Below are positions 17,312-26,134 of a stretch of 64,000 nucleotides of DNA, piece by piece. The notes beneath the pieces were generated by a model. It was not told the DNA's origin. It saw nothing but the letters and a program-made list of their open reading frames with translations, and searched no databases. The DNA lies in NCBI RefSeq assembly GCF_004402405.1, contig NZ_SOFE01000003.1:1-64000 (forward strand). The letters run 5' to 3'. Both the position numbers and the translations under genes were made by a program. This stretch comes from Cryobacterium levicorallinum. Its GTDB lineage: Bacteria; Actinomycetota; Actinomycetes; Actinomycetales; Microbacteriaceae. Within the stretch, counting starts at the first letter, position 1. The number at the start of each line of letters is the position of its first letter.

Positions 17312-18164
17312 TCTCTCGCCCGGCTTTGCCGCCGGCGAAATGGATGCCGCTCCCCTGCTGCGCGTGCGCGGCCTGCAGAAAAGTTTTGGCAGCAACCGAG
17401 TCCTGGAATCGGTAGACCTCACCGTGGGTCGCGGCCGGGTACTCGCGCTGATCGGACCGTCAGGCTCGGGCAAGACCACGATCCTGCGCTGCTTGAACGG
17501 GTTGGAATTACCCGACGGCGGCACGATCGACGTCGCCGTCGCCAGCGCGAGTGACCGGGGTCCGGGCGGTTCAGCTGCCGGCCGGGGCGAGCGCTCGGCC
17601 GCACCGTTGACCATCGATTTTGCGGCGAAAACCTCACCGAAAGAGTTGGCTAGCCTGCGCGACCGGTCGGCGATGGTCTTCCAGCACTACAACCTGTTCC
17701 CGCACAAAACCGTGCTGCAGAACGTGATCGAGGGACCGGTAATCGTGCAGCGACGCCCGGCAGCCGAGGTGACCGCCGAAGCACTCGCCCTCCTCGATCG
17801 GGTCGGCCTGACCGACAAGCGGGACAGTTACCCGTTCGAGCTCTCCGGCGGCCAACAACAGCGGGTCGGAATCGTTCGGGCACTCGCCCTGCGGCCGCAG
17901 GTGCTGTTGTTCGACGAACCGACATCCGCTCTCGATCCCGAGCTGGTCGGCGACGTGCTGCGCCTGATCAAGGAACTCGCCGACGAGGGCTGGACCATGG
18001 TGATCGTCACCCACGAACTCGAATTCGCCCGAGAGGTCGCCCACGAGATTGCGTTCGTCGACGGCGGAACGATCGTCGAGCACGGCGACCCGAGACAGCT
18101 GCTGCGGAACCCACAACATGAACGCACCCGCCAGTTTCTGCACCGACTGCTCAACCCGTTCTAG
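17298..18164 (+). CDS. Amino-acid ABC transporter ATP-binding protein, with an inserted loop
   Basis: 288 residues. Walker A GPSGSGKTT, Q-loop MVFQHYNLFPHKTVLQNV, signature LSGGQQQRV, Walker B VLLFDEPTSALDP and switch His in VTHELEF are all intact. It energises the adjacent permease. Between the first strand region (ELPDGGTIDV) and the Q-loop there is an extra Gly/Ser/Ala-rich stretch of about 25 residues (ASDRGPGGSAAGRGERSA) not usual in this family. It probably forms a flexible surface loop. Overlap with the permease gene indicates translational coupling. Confidence 0.93.
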   Translation: MSPADLSPGFAAGEMDAAPLLRVRGLQKSFGSNRVLESVDLTVGRGRVLALIGPSGSGKTTILRCLNGLELPDGGTIDVAVASASDRGPGGSAAGRGERSAAPLTIDFAAKTSPKELASLRDRSAMVFQHYNLFPHKTVLQNVIEGPVIVQRRPAAEVTAEALALLDRVGLTDKRDSYPFELSGGQQQRVGIVRALALRPQVLLFDEPTSALDPELVGDVLRLIKELADEGWTMVIVTHELEFAREVAHEIAFVDGGTIVEHGDPRQLLRNPQHERTRQFLHRLLNPF

Positions 18165-18329
18165 GCTGCGGGCACTGAGCCGCCGACCGAGCAGCAGGCA
18201 CTGAGCAGAGCGCGGCGTGACCGGGGTCCGAACGGCCCGAGCAGCTGCCACGGCATCCGCGACCCGCACGACCGCGCTCAAAACGGGTAGCCGCTACGCC
18301 GGTTCGTTACCGCAGAGCGCGGGCGGGCG

Positions 18330-18626
18330 CTATGGGTGCGGCGTGATGATCACGACGGTGATGCGGTCGAGCCCTGGTCCGTAATGCCAGTAGATGCGAC
18401 CGGCTGTGGGCGTGCGGTGCTCAATGTAGGAGTCCCAGACGGCCTCGCCCTTCTTGCCCGCCAGCGACACATATTTGTGCGAGCGCAGGGCCGGATCTTC
18501 GGGGTTCAGCTGCAGCCGACCGAGCGCGGTTCGCACGCGCTTGAGTCGGCCGACCAGTTGCGGTTTCGCTTCTAGAATGGAGAGTCCGGATGCCGCTTCC
18601 CGAGTGAGCAGGAGCGTAAAGCTCAT
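18330..18626 (-). CDS. Putative type II toxin, RelE/ParE-like
   Basis: 98 residues. It begins MSFTLLLTREAASGLSILEA and ends RIYWHYGPGLDRITVVIITPHP, the small alpha/beta layout of RelE/ParE toxins with a C-terminal R.YW / I.VV strand pair and basic helices (VGRLKRVRTALGRL). RelE-type members cut mRNA at the ribosome; ParE-type members poison gyrase; the activity here is not determined. It is the distal gene, starting within the 4-base ATGA overlap of the upstream antitoxin-like gene, the classic arrangement for such modules. Confidence 0.72.
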   Translation of the reverse strand: MSFTLLLTREAASGLSILEAKPQLVGRLKRVRTALGRLQLNPEDPALRSHKYVSLAGKKGEAVWDSYIEHRTPTAGRIYWHYGPGLDRITVVIITPHP

Positions 18627-18952
18627 GACCGGGGCTCGGCGGAGGCATTCTCGTCCTCGAGCGGGTGGTCTTCCTCGGCGTACCGGGTGAAGTCACCGCC
18701 CTCACTCGTTTCGTCCTTGGAACTGTGCTCGAGGCCACGCACCAGAGCGGCACGAATTCCCTCGTCATCCCAGACCAGAAGTTCCCGGCGGGGAATGGAC
18801 ACGAGCGGCGTCAGAAGAATTTCACCCTCGGCATTCACCGCAACTGCATACCGATCATCACGGTGCACGCCGGCCTTGCCAAAAGCCATTCTGGAGCGCT
18901 CATCGGCGCTCACTTCGCCCATCGGAACGAAATCCGACTTCAGTTCCACCAT
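18623..18952 (-). CDS. Putative antitoxin partner of the RelE/ParE-like toxin
   Basis: 109 residues from the ATG at 18952; a TTG four codons upstream is an alternative. An N-terminal basic segment (MVELKSDFVPMGEVSADERS) is followed by a compact part, DRYAVAVNAEGEILLTPLVS then IPRRELLVWDDEGIRAALVR, and an acidic, probably disordered tail (SEGGDFTRYAEEDHPLEDEN) suited to neutralising a basic toxin. I do not see a clear ribbon-helix-helix or Phd fold. Assignment rests mainly on the overlap with the toxin gene and the charge pattern. Such antitoxins usually repress their own promoter. Confidence 0.65.
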   Translation of the reverse strand: MVELKSDFVPMGEVSADERSRMAFGKAGVHRDDRYAVAVNAEGEILLTPLVSIPRRELLVWDDEGIRAALVRGLEHSSKDETSEGGDFTRYAEEDHPLEDENASAEPRS

Positions 18953-18964
18953 GTCGTCACCCAA

Positions 18965-19298
18965 TCATCTGGTGGCATTGACTCGCGAGGGTAAACCACC
19001 CTGGCAGGACATTGCCCGTCTGAAAAATGAGATTACCCCAGATTTACATGTGGGTAAACCCCTAGTCAAGACTTTCAGAAGATGTATACTCCGCACCCAC
19101 AGAGGTCTCTCAGGGTTAGTGACGGTGAGTTCAGGCGCTGGTCGCAGACAGATCGCACCGTGAAATCCCACCGCACACAGAAAGATCAGTCCGGCCGATA
19201 GGGCGATCGGACTGATCTAGACAGCATGAATATACAACGCCGGGGGCACCTGCTCAAGCACCAAAACACCTAGTGGTTGACTGTTCCGCCGGGAAAAA
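18965..19298. other. 334-base intergenic stretch, no gene; contains an inverted repeat
   Basis: This should hold the antitoxin promoter (minus strand) and the end region of the HAD gene. Apart from the hairpin at 19183-19218 and short GGTAAAC/GTTTACC-like words near 18990 and 19050, no gene, tRNA or riboswitch was recognised. Confidence 0.5.
19183..19218. terminator. Perfect 11-bp inverted repeat, probable terminator of the HAD gene
   Basis: The arms AGATCAGTCCG (19183-19193) and CGGACTGATCT (19208-19218) are separated by 14 bases that can partly pair (GCCGAT with GCGAT). It lies about 80 bases past the HAD nucleotidase stop on the minus strand. There is no clear T-tract, so an operator is an alternative. 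Confidence 0.5.
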
Positions 19299-19850
19299 TC
19301 ACCGAGCCGAGGACACCACGGTCTGCAGATCACTCGAGCGCAGCGACCGGGATTCCCGCTTGGCGCGCGGGTCCGAACGGAGCGGCGTTTCGGCCCGCTC
19401 CAGCAGATAGCGCGTGACCGTGTGCCAGTCCGCAAACTTCGGTGTCAGAAACTTGATCAGCTCCCCCTCGAACCGGTCAGCCCCGACGGCCATGCCATCG
19501 TCGACCAGAAAGTCTCCGCGATTCAAATGCTTGTGGTGCGAGAGGATCAGCCGTTTGTAGGCCGGACCGGTCGCATCCGCTCCTAAATGTTCCTGTACCC
19601 ACTCCAGCTTGTGCTGCCAGGCACTCGCGTTGCCCCACGGCGCCATCGACAAAATATAGGTGTCAAAGGATTTCGCCAGGGTACGAAAGGCCTCTATCGC
19701 GCCGCTGATCGGTTCCATCCGGGCGAAAACGCCCGGCACCTCATCGAGTCTTTTTTCGTAGCGGCTGTATTCCGCGTTGGTCAGGCGGTCGATTCCCGAT
19801 TGCACGTTGACGAGTGTGTTGTCGAGGTCGATATAGAGGATCTTTTTCAT
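19299..19850 (-). CDS. HAD-like 5'(3')-deoxyribonucleotidase family protein (NT5C type)
   Basis: 183 residues, cytoplasmic. The HAD nucleophile motif is IDLDNTLVN at residues 7-15, motif II is LSMAP, the motif III lysine is probably in the AYKRLILSHHK region, and motif IV is LVDDG with neighbouring D. The family dephosphorylates (deoxy)nucleoside monophosphates. The C-terminal ~25 residues are basic and Ser-rich, longer than usual and probably disordered. It is a single gene between the toxin-antitoxin module and sbcC. Confidence 0.8.
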   Translation of the reverse strand: MKKILYIDLDNTLVNVQSGIDRLTNAEYSRYEKRLDEVPGVFARMEPISGAIEAFRTLAKSFDTYILSMAPWGNASAWQHKLEWVQEHLGADATGPAYKRLILSHHKHLNRGDFLVDDGMAVGADRFEGELIKFLTPKFADWHTVTRYLLERAETPLRSDPRAKRESRSLRSSDLQTVVSSAR

Positions 19851-19967
19851 TCGGGCTCCCTAATGCGGCTCGCATCATTGCGGCAACGCTCCGATGTTGA
19901 CAGGGCCACCCCAGATCGGCAATACCTGAAGACAACCCCGAACGATTGGCACGCCCGGCGGCGCCGG

Positions 19968-22900
19968 TCACCCCGTGGCGTCACCGCCCTCAATTTCGCT
20001 AGAGCCCCGATCGGTCACCACGATGCGAAGAGTTGCAGGGATCTGCTCCTTCATAGAATCGACGTGACTGATCAGCCCGATGGTGCGGCCCCCGGCACGG
20101 AGGGAATCGAGCGTACTCATGGCCGTCTCGAGGGTTTCACCGTCGAGGGAGCCGAAGCCCTCATCGACGAAGAGAGTATCGAGGGTGACGCCGCCGGCCT
20201 GCCCTGTCACGACCTCGGCGAGCCCCAGAGCGAGGGCCAGAGAGGCGAGAAATGTCTCACCGCCCGACAGCGAGTGCGTTGGACGGGCCCGTCCGGTGTA
20301 TTCGTCGCGGATGGCGAGCCCCAGGCCCGACCGTGCCCCGCCGAAAGCCAGGGAGTCATCGTGTTCAAGGGTGTAGCGACCGCTGGTCATGGTGCGCAGC
20401 CGAATGTTGGCGGCCGCCACGATCTCCTCGAGCTGCGCGGCCAGCACGTAATTCTCCAGTCGCATGCGTTTGGTGTTGGGTTCGTCGCCGTGCACGACGT
20501 CGGCCAGCTGACGCACCTGCTGCTGCATCTCGTGCAACTGAGCGGATGCCGCGAACAGCGACCCAACCCGGCGCACGATCGCCGAGAGGGTCCCGGTGCG
20601 ATCGACCAGCGAACTCTGCCGGGTCAACGCGGCATCACGAGCCGTGCTCGCAGCGGCAGCGGCGGCCGCGGCCGGTAATACGTCGACGGGCTCGGTGGGT
20701 AAATCGGCGAGGTCGGGCTGGGCCAGGGTCGCGCGGGCTGCCGCCAGACCGTCATCATGCACCCGCAGAGCTCTCGTGCGTCGCTCAATCTCGGGCTGGT
20801 CGAGCCGCGCGGCGAGTGCTGCTGCTTCATCGGTAAAGGCTTCTTCAGCCAATTGCGCGGTGAGGCGGCTCTGCGCGGCGTCTTCGGCTGCGCCGCACTC
20901 ATCGACCACACTCAGTGCGGTGGCGAGGGTGCGGGCCTGGGTCAGTTCGTCGTGCAGGTGAGTGGCCTGGCCGCGCACACTGTCGAACTCGCCGCGTTGC
21001 GCGGCAAGCCGGCCGAAGATGGCCTCCCTCTGGCTGACCTTGAAGGCATGAGCGGTGCTGGCCTGATCGCGTTGGCCGCGTAGTTGGTCGACGCTCGTGG
21101 CCGCCCGGGTCATCGTGGACTGCAGTTGAGCGAGCCGGGCCTGCAAATCGGGCAGAGTCGCGGTGGCCCGATCGGCCAGCCGGTGCGCCGCGGTTGCTGC
21201 GTCGTGCTCGGCAGTGACCGTGGCCGCGTCGCGGCCGCTGGTGAGGGCGCGGGCTTCGGCCAGACGCAGATTGACCGATTGCACCGCGTTCTGGGCCACG
21301 AGGAGCTGACTCTGCCGGTCGGTGACCGTGCTGCGCGCGGTGTTCAGATCGTGGGTGGTGACCGGATCATCGTGGCCGAGGGCTGGCTGGGGGTGTGCCG
21401 TTGACCCGCACACCGCGCAGGCGTCCCCGGTGACCAGCCGGGCGGCGAGCTCAGCGGCGAATCCCGAGAAGCGACGAGCGAGCACGCTCTCGTAGTGCGC
21501 GGCCGCGTCGGCGTTGTCGCCGCTCGCAGTCAACTCGGCCTGCTGCGCGGTGAGCAGGACGCTACTGAGCCGCGTGACAGTCTGCGCGGCCTCCAGGGTA
21601 AGGGTGGCGCGGTCGAGGGCAATCATCGTGTCGGACTGACGAGCAGCCGCGAGCTGTGCCGCGGAGTGCTCCGCGGTGATTGCCTCGATTTGTTCGGGCA
21701 AAGCATCGGCCTGGGCACGGGCAGCATCGAGCGCGCGAGTGCCTTCCAGCTGTTCGATCAGTAGCTCGGCGATCTCGTTGTCGAGCTCGGGGAGGGCGAG
21801 CTCGTCGGCGAGGGCATCTTCGAGCGCACCAAGGCGGCCGAGCAGCCCGTCAATGACCAGCTGAAGCTGGCCGAGCGTTTCCGGGGAAGCCACATCCGAT
21901 CGCGAACGACCCGCAGCACCAGCACCCGCAGTCTCGGCCGGGCGATCGCCCGTGCGCTGCGCCTGTGCGGCGGCCAGGGCGCTCTCGGCCGCCGCGAGTG
22001 CACTGGCGGCCTCGTGGCGCGCCCGAACCTGCGGCCAGACTCGGGCCGCACGCGCGGCGTTTTGCAGATCGGAGCGCTCCCGCACGATGTCGTCCTGCCG
22101 GGAGTCGAGTGAGGCCAGAGCACTGGCGGCAGCGGATCGACGCAGCTGACGCTGCTCGGTCTGCAGCAGGGACTGGTGCCGGTCGGTCGCGGCGGTCAGT
22201 TCGGCCATGGTGCGCGCCTGCTCAATGGTCGCAGCATCAAGTTGCCCGGCGAGGTCATGCTGGGCGGCGGCAAACCACCCAGCGGTTGGTGCGGCGAGCG
22301 GCCCCTCGTCCCGTAGCAGCTGTGCGGCAGCGGTCTGGTCTTGCTCGAGGTCGCGCTGGCTCGTCGCCAGCTGCTCGTCCAATCCCTTGCGGCGCAGAAT
22401 CAGCGCGGCCTCGAGCTGTTCGAAGCGGCCGGTGTTGAACAGGGTGCGCAGGACAGCGCGGCGCTCCTCGGTCTTGGCGAGCAGGAATCGTTGGAATCGA
22501 TTCTGCGCGAGCAGGATCACCTGCAGAAACTGGTCGACCTTCAGCGGCAGAATGGTGTCAAGCTCGTGCCCGACGGCACCGGGCTTGGCTGCTATACCGC
22601 GCCAGCCGCCATTATAGGAACCGTCGGCGTCGTCCAGAACCTGCAGCACGGCGGTCGGCGCGGCCGTGGTGACCCCGACTTGATTCTTCTTGGGTCGTTC
22701 GTACGCCGGGCTGCGGCGCAACCGATATCGGGACTGGTTGACGCTGAAGTCGAGTTCGACGAAAGTCGGGTCGCCAGCCTCGCAGTGGTCGCTGCGCAGC
22801 TTGAGTTCGCTGCCATCGAAGCGCGGCACCTGGTTGTAGAGGGCGAAACAAATGGCGTCGAGAATGCTCGATTTGCCGGCCCCGGTCTTGCCGGAGATCA

Positions 22901-22994
22901 GAAAGATGCCGTCACTGTCGAAGCGCTCGAAGTCCACGAGCTGTTCGTCTTTATACGGGCCGAACCCGGCGAGCCGCAACCGCAGTATCTTCAC
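19968..22994 (-). CDS. sbcC: Exonuclease subunit SbcC (Rad50 homologue)
   Basis: 1008 residues. SMC-like ATPase of the SbcCD complex, which opens DNA hairpins and trims double-strand ends. Walker A GKTGAGKS is at residues 35-42. Long Ala/Gln/Arg-rich coiled coils flank a zinc hook, CAVCGSTAHP (about residue 525), where two molecules join. The ABC signature LSGGETFLASLALAL is near 909 and Walker B with D-loop, TLFVDEGFGSLDGE, near 943. The ATG overlaps the sbcD stop (ATGA), so the two are translationally coupled. Long Ala-rich coils explain the many antisense open frames here. Confidence 0.96.
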   Translation of the reverse strand: MKILRLRLAGFGPYKDEQLVDFERFDSDGIFLISGKTGAGKSSILDAICFALYNQVPRFDGSELKLRSDHCEAGDPTFVELDFSVNQSRYRLRRSPAYERPKKNQVGVTTAAPTAVLQVLDDADGSYNGGWRGIAAKPGAVGHELDTILPLKVDQFLQVILLAQNRFQRFLLAKTEERRAVLRTLFNTGRFEQLEAALILRRKGLDEQLATSQRDLEQDQTAAAQLLRDEGPLAAPTAGWFAAAQHDLAGQLDAATIEQARTMAELTAATDRHQSLLQTEQRQLRRSAAASALASLDSRQDDIVRERSDLQNAARAARVWPQVRARHEAASALAAAESALAAAQAQRTGDRPAETAGAGAAGRSRSDVASPETLGQLQLVIDGLLGRLGALEDALADELALPELDNEIAELLIEQLEGTRALDAARAQADALPEQIEAITAEHSAAQLAAARQSDTMIALDRATLTLEAAQTVTRLSSVLLTAQQAELTASGDNADAAAHYESVLARRFSGFAAELAARLVTGDACAVCGSTAHPQPALGHDDPVTTHDLNTARSTVTDRQSQLLVAQNAVQSVNLRLAEARALTSGRDAATVTAEHDAATAAHRLADRATATLPDLQARLAQLQSTMTRAATSVDQLRGQRDQASTAHAFKVSQREAIFGRLAAQRGEFDSVRGQATHLHDELTQARTLATALSVVDECGAAEDAAQSRLTAQLAEEAFTDEAAALAARLDQPEIERRTRALRVHDDGLAAARATLAQPDLADLPTEPVDVLPAAAAAAAASTARDAALTRQSSLVDRTGTLSAIVRRVGSLFAASAQLHEMQQQVRQLADVVHGDEPNTKRMRLENYVLAAQLEEIVAAANIRLRTMTSGRYTLEHDDSLAFGGARSGLGLAIRDEYTGRARPTHSLSGGETFLASLALALGLAEVVTGQAGGVTLDTLFVDEGFGSLDGETLETAMSTLDSLRAGGRTIGLISHVDSMKEQIPATLRIVVTDRGSSEIEGGDATG

Positions 22995-24172
22995 GAGTTC
23001 ACCGCCCGGGTGGACTGCTCGGTGAGCAGTTCGGCGACGAGCGCACTCTCAAATTCGGTCGGTCCGACGCCGTTGCGCACGAAAGAGAGGAAGCCGGCCA
23101 CGATCTCGGGGTCACTCGTCGCCGCGCGAATGCGCTCGGCGTAGCTGTTATCGCCGGGGTCGACCCGAATCGCCGGGCGATGCTCGAGCGCCACCGCGTG
23201 CGCAAACCGGGCCTGCAGCGCACGCATGGCGTCGAGCGGCCGCACCTGATCGGTGAGGATGGCCTTCACCCAGTCGCCCTCGTTGTCGGCGTAGCTGGAA
23301 TTTTCGAGCAGATCGGCGAGCTCGCCGGTGAGCACGGCCAATCGGCGCGGCACCGGCAGGTCGACCCACTCGACCCGCCCGAGGCCGGAGGCATCGAGTT
23401 CGACCAGCCAGGCTCCCCGCGGTTTGCCCACCTCGGAGAAGGAGTAATGCAGTGGCGACCCGGAATAGCGTACGCGGTCGGTGAGGGTGGCCCGGCCGTG
23501 GATGTGCCCCAGCGCGACGTAGTCACAGCCGTCGAAGACGCTCAGCGGAACGACGTCGAGGCCGCCGGCGGTGATATCGCGCTCCACATCGCTCGCCGCC
23601 GTGGCCGGGGTCACCCCGGCGGCGAAGCAGTGCGAGAGCACCACGCTGCGCCCGCCGCCCGCAGTAAGTCCGCGCAGCGACCGGTCGGCCCGAATCCGCG
23701 TCATGGCGAAATCCAGGACCTGCTCGTGCGTTTTCAGCAGCTCGCCGGGGTGCAGGTGTCGGATGAGTACAGGCTCCAGAAACGGAATGCCGTAGAAGTG
23801 CACCGGCCCGTGCTCATCACTGATGGTGATCGGTTCGAGGTACTGCTCGGGCCGGGTGACCACGTGAATGCCGGCCAGCGCCGCCCACTCGGCCTGAAAG
23901 CCCAGACGGGTGGCCGAGTCGTGGTTTCCGCTGGTCATGACAACGGATGCCCCGGCCTCCTTCAGACGCCGCAAGACGCGCGTCAGCAGCGCGTAGCTCT
24001 CTTTCGAGGGCATGGCGGAATCAAACACGTCGCCCGCCACGACGACCACGTCGACGCCTCGCTCGCGCACCACCGCAACGACGGCGTCGAGCACGACCGC
24101 TAGGTGTTCGAGGGTCGAATGGGTGTGGAAGGTGCGCCCGATGTGCCAGTCCGAGGTGTGCAGAATCTTCAT
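22991..24172 (-). CDS. sbcD: Exonuclease subunit SbcD (Mre11 homologue)
   Basis: 393 residues from the ATG at 24172 (MKILHTSDWHIGRTFH). Longer readings through the intergenic region are not family-like. It is a manganese phosphoesterase with motif I DWHIG, motif II GDVFDS, motif III GNHDSATR, and the later His motifs VVLSHCFA and ALGHIHGRA. Partner of SbcC in processing hairpins and double-strand breaks. It is first in the sbcDC operon and divergent from fruR, with about 175 bases between. Confidence 0.96.
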   Translation of the reverse strand: MKILHTSDWHIGRTFHTHSTLEHLAVVLDAVVAVVRERGVDVVVVAGDVFDSAMPSKESYALLTRVLRRLKEAGASVVMTSGNHDSATRLGFQAEWAALAGIHVVTRPEQYLEPITISDEHGPVHFYGIPFLEPVLIRHLHPGELLKTHEQVLDFAMTRIRADRSLRGLTAGGGRSVVLSHCFAAGVTPATAASDVERDITAGGLDVVPLSVFDGCDYVALGHIHGRATLTDRVRYSGSPLHYSFSEVGKPRGAWLVELDASGLGRVEWVDLPVPRRLAVLTGELADLLENSSYADNEGDWVKAILTDQVRPLDAMRALQARFAHAVALEHRPAIRVDPGDNSYAERIRAATSDPEIVAGFLSFVRNGVGPTEFESALVAELLTEQSTRAVNS

Positions 24173-24246
24173 AACATTCACGCTACCGTCGGCCACCGAC
24201 ACGGCCGACCGACCGCATCCGTTCCACCTGAACGAGGTAATTTCTT

Positions 24247-24294
24247 TGTTTATCTTGTTTTTTCTTGACAAACAAAAATAAACACAGCTAAAGT
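24247..24294 (+). promoter_or_regulatory. fruR operon promoter with overlapping inverted repeat (probable FruR operator)
   Basis: A -35 TTGACA (24265-24270) and -10 TAAAGT (24289-24294) are 18 bases apart, about 54 bases before the fruR GTG. The AT-rich flanks form an imperfect inverted repeat: TGTTTATCTTGTT (24247-24259) against AACAAAAATAAACA (24271-24284), centred on the -35. This is the place for a DeoR-type repressor such as FruR, released by fructose 1-phosphate. The AT-rich block stands out sharply from the surrounding high-GC DNA. Confidence 0.75.
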
Positions 24295-24347
24295 CGATGA
24301 AACCAACATCTTGTGACCTGTGTCACTCATCGTCGAGGAGGCAATTC

Positions 24348-25136
24348 GTGTTCGCCGAAGAACGTCAACTCTTGATCGCCGCACTCGTGGCAACCGAAGG
24401 ACGGGTCACCGTGACCGACCTCGCCGCGCGTTTCACCATCACCGCCGAAACCGTGCGCCGTGACCTCGACACCCTCGAGGCCGCCCGCCAGTTGCGCCGA
24501 GTGCACGGCGGTGCCGTCGCGATCGATCGCCTGAGCCTGTCAGAGCCGAGCCTCGACGAGCGTCAGACCCAACGCCTCGACGAGAAGTCCCGCATTGCCG
24601 ATGCCGCCCTGCGCATGATTCCCGCGAGTCGAACCGGCTCGATCTTGCTCGATTCCGGCAGCACCACCGAGCGCCTCGCCGAGCGCCTCGCCGCTTGGAC
24701 GCCCGCCGTCGCCGGCGACCAGCTGCTCGTGATCACCAACGCCGTTCCGATCGCCGCCAAACTCTCCCGCAACGACGCCATCAACCTGCACATTCTCGGC
24801 GGTCGGGTGCGTGGGCTGACCAGCGCGATCGTTGGTGCCGGCACCGTCGCCCAGCTCGCGGCGCTGCGCCCCGACATCGCCTTCATCGGCACCAACGGCA
24901 TCAGCGCGACCTTCGGCCTCAGCACCCCGGACTCGGTCGAAGCAGCGGTCAAGTCCGCGATCGTCCGGGCAGCCCGGCGCGTCGTCGTTCTCGCCGATTC
25001 CAGCAAGCTCGACCAGGAGACCCTGGTCTCCTTCGCCGCCCTCGCAGCGATCGACACCTTGATAACGGATGCCGCGCCATCCGCCGATCTTGCCGCAGCA
25101 CTGGCCGCAGCCGATGTCGACGTGGTGATCGCATGA
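24348..25136 (+). CDS. fruR: DeoR/GlpR-family transcriptional regulator of fructose utilisation
   Basis: 262 residues from a GTG at 24348 with GAGGAGG seven bases upstream. The N-terminal winged helix-turn-helix reads ERQLLIAALVATEGRVTVTD then LAARFTITAETVRRDLDTLE, with LRRVHGGAV after it. The C-terminal DeoRC sensor domain contains ILLDSGSTTERLAERL and FIGTNGISATFGLSTPD, typical of sugar-phosphate sensing. It is the first gene of the fru operon and ends in a 4-base overlap with fruK. It probably represses its own operon until fructose 1-phosphate accumulates. Confidence 0.92.
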   Translation: MFAEERQLLIAALVATEGRVTVTDLAARFTITAETVRRDLDTLEAARQLRRVHGGAVAIDRLSLSEPSLDERQTQRLDEKSRIADAALRMIPASRTGSILLDSGSTTERLAERLAAWTPAVAGDQLLVITNAVPIAAKLSRNDAINLHILGGRVRGLTSAIVGAGTVAQLAALRPDIAFIGTNGISATFGLSTPDSVEAAVKSAIVRAARRVVVLADSSKLDQETLVSFAALAAIDTLITDAAPSADLAAALAAADVDVVIA

Positions 25137-26134
25137 TCGTAACGCTGACCCCCAACCCGAGCCTCGACCGCACCATCGAACTGGCCGGGCCGCTCGCCCG
25201 CGGCGAAGTGCAACGCGCCGTCGCCGCCCACGGCGAACCCGGCGGCAAGGGCGTCAACATCTGCCGCGCCCTCGAAGCGAGTGGCATCTCTAGCCTGGCC
25301 ATCCTCCCCGGCGACGCCGACGACCCGGTGCTGCTCGCCCTGACCAGCCACGGCATTCCGCACCTCGGCCTGCACATCGGCAAACCGCTGCGCAGCAACG
25401 TGGCGATCACCGAACCCGACGGCACGACCACCAAGCTTAACGAACCCGGACCGGAACTGAGCCCGGCCCAGCAAAACGCCCTCGTCGACCTGGTGCTCGA
25501 GCAGTCGGCCGGCGCCAGCTGGCTCGTGCTGGCCGGGTCCGTGCCGCCCGGTGTGCCCGACGATTTCTACGCCCGCATCATCCGCGAGCTGCGCGAACGC
25601 TTTGGCTCGGCGGCACCGAAAGTGGCTGTGGATTCTTCGGGTGGCCCACTGGAGAAAGCGGCGCTGGCCCACCCCGATCTGCTCAAACCCAACGGTGAGG
25701 AACTCGCGGAGTTGAGCGGCCTGTTCGACGGCGACACGCTCGAGGCAAACCCCGACCTTGTCGTCGACGCGGCGCGCGTGCTCATCGCAGGCGGTGTCGG
25801 TGCCGTGCTGGCCACCCTCGGAGCGAAGGGCGCCGTGCTCGTCACTGCCGAGGGCAGCTGGCTCGCGACCACGCCGCCGATGATCGCCGTGAGCACCGTC
25901 GGTGCCGGCGACTCGGCCCTGGCCGGTTACCTGCTGCAAAGCAACCTCGGCGCGAGCGCCCCCGACCGCCTGCGCCAGGCCGCCGCCCACGGCGCCGCCG
26001 CAGCCTCCCTACCCGGTTCCACTGTTCCCGCCCTGCACCAAACCAACCCCAGCGCCGTCACCGTGACGGACCTTGCCCCAGAATCGGTCCCCCGGCCGGT
26101 CCTGGCCGCACATCCAAAGGAGGATGACCAGTGA
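25133..26134 (+). CDS. fruK: 1-phosphofructokinase
   Basis: 333 residues, starting in the fruR stop codon (ATGA). PfkB-family kinase converting fructose 1-phosphate to fructose 1,6-bisphosphate with ATP. It begins MIVTLTPNPSLDRTIEL, contains GEPGGKGVNICRALEASG (sugar-binding PfkB signature 1) and the anion-hole/catalytic STVGAGDSALAGYLL near residue 260. DLLKPNGEELAEL is also conserved. Its GTG-linked neighbour is fruA, the transporter supplying fructose 1-phosphate. Confidence 0.95.
   Translation: MIVTLTPNPSLDRTIELAGPLARGEVQRAVAAHGEPGGKGVNICRALEASGISSLAILPGDADDPVLLALTSHGIPHLGLHIGKPLRSNVAITEPDGTTTKLNEPGPELSPAQQNALVDLVLEQSAGASWLVLAGSVPPGVPDDFYARIIRELRERFGSAAPKVAVDSSGGPLEKAALAHPDLLKPNGEELAELSGLFDGDTLEANPDLVVDAARVLIAGGVGAVLATLGAKGAVLVTAEGSWLATTPPMIAVSTVGAGDSALAGYLLQSNLGASAPDRLRQAAAHGAAAASLPGSTVPALHQTNPSAVTVTDLAPESVPRPVLAAHPKEDDQ

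Noticed and set aside
15794-17614. 606-codon open frame antisense to the ABC transporter genes
   Set aside because: It is the mirror of three well-supported genes. The peptide is Arg/Gly/Asp/His-rich without domains, and long antisense frames are expected at this G+C.
24563-25990. 475-codon open frame antisense to fruR and fruK
   Set aside because: Shadow of genes with full motif sets; low-complexity peptide, no ribosome site.
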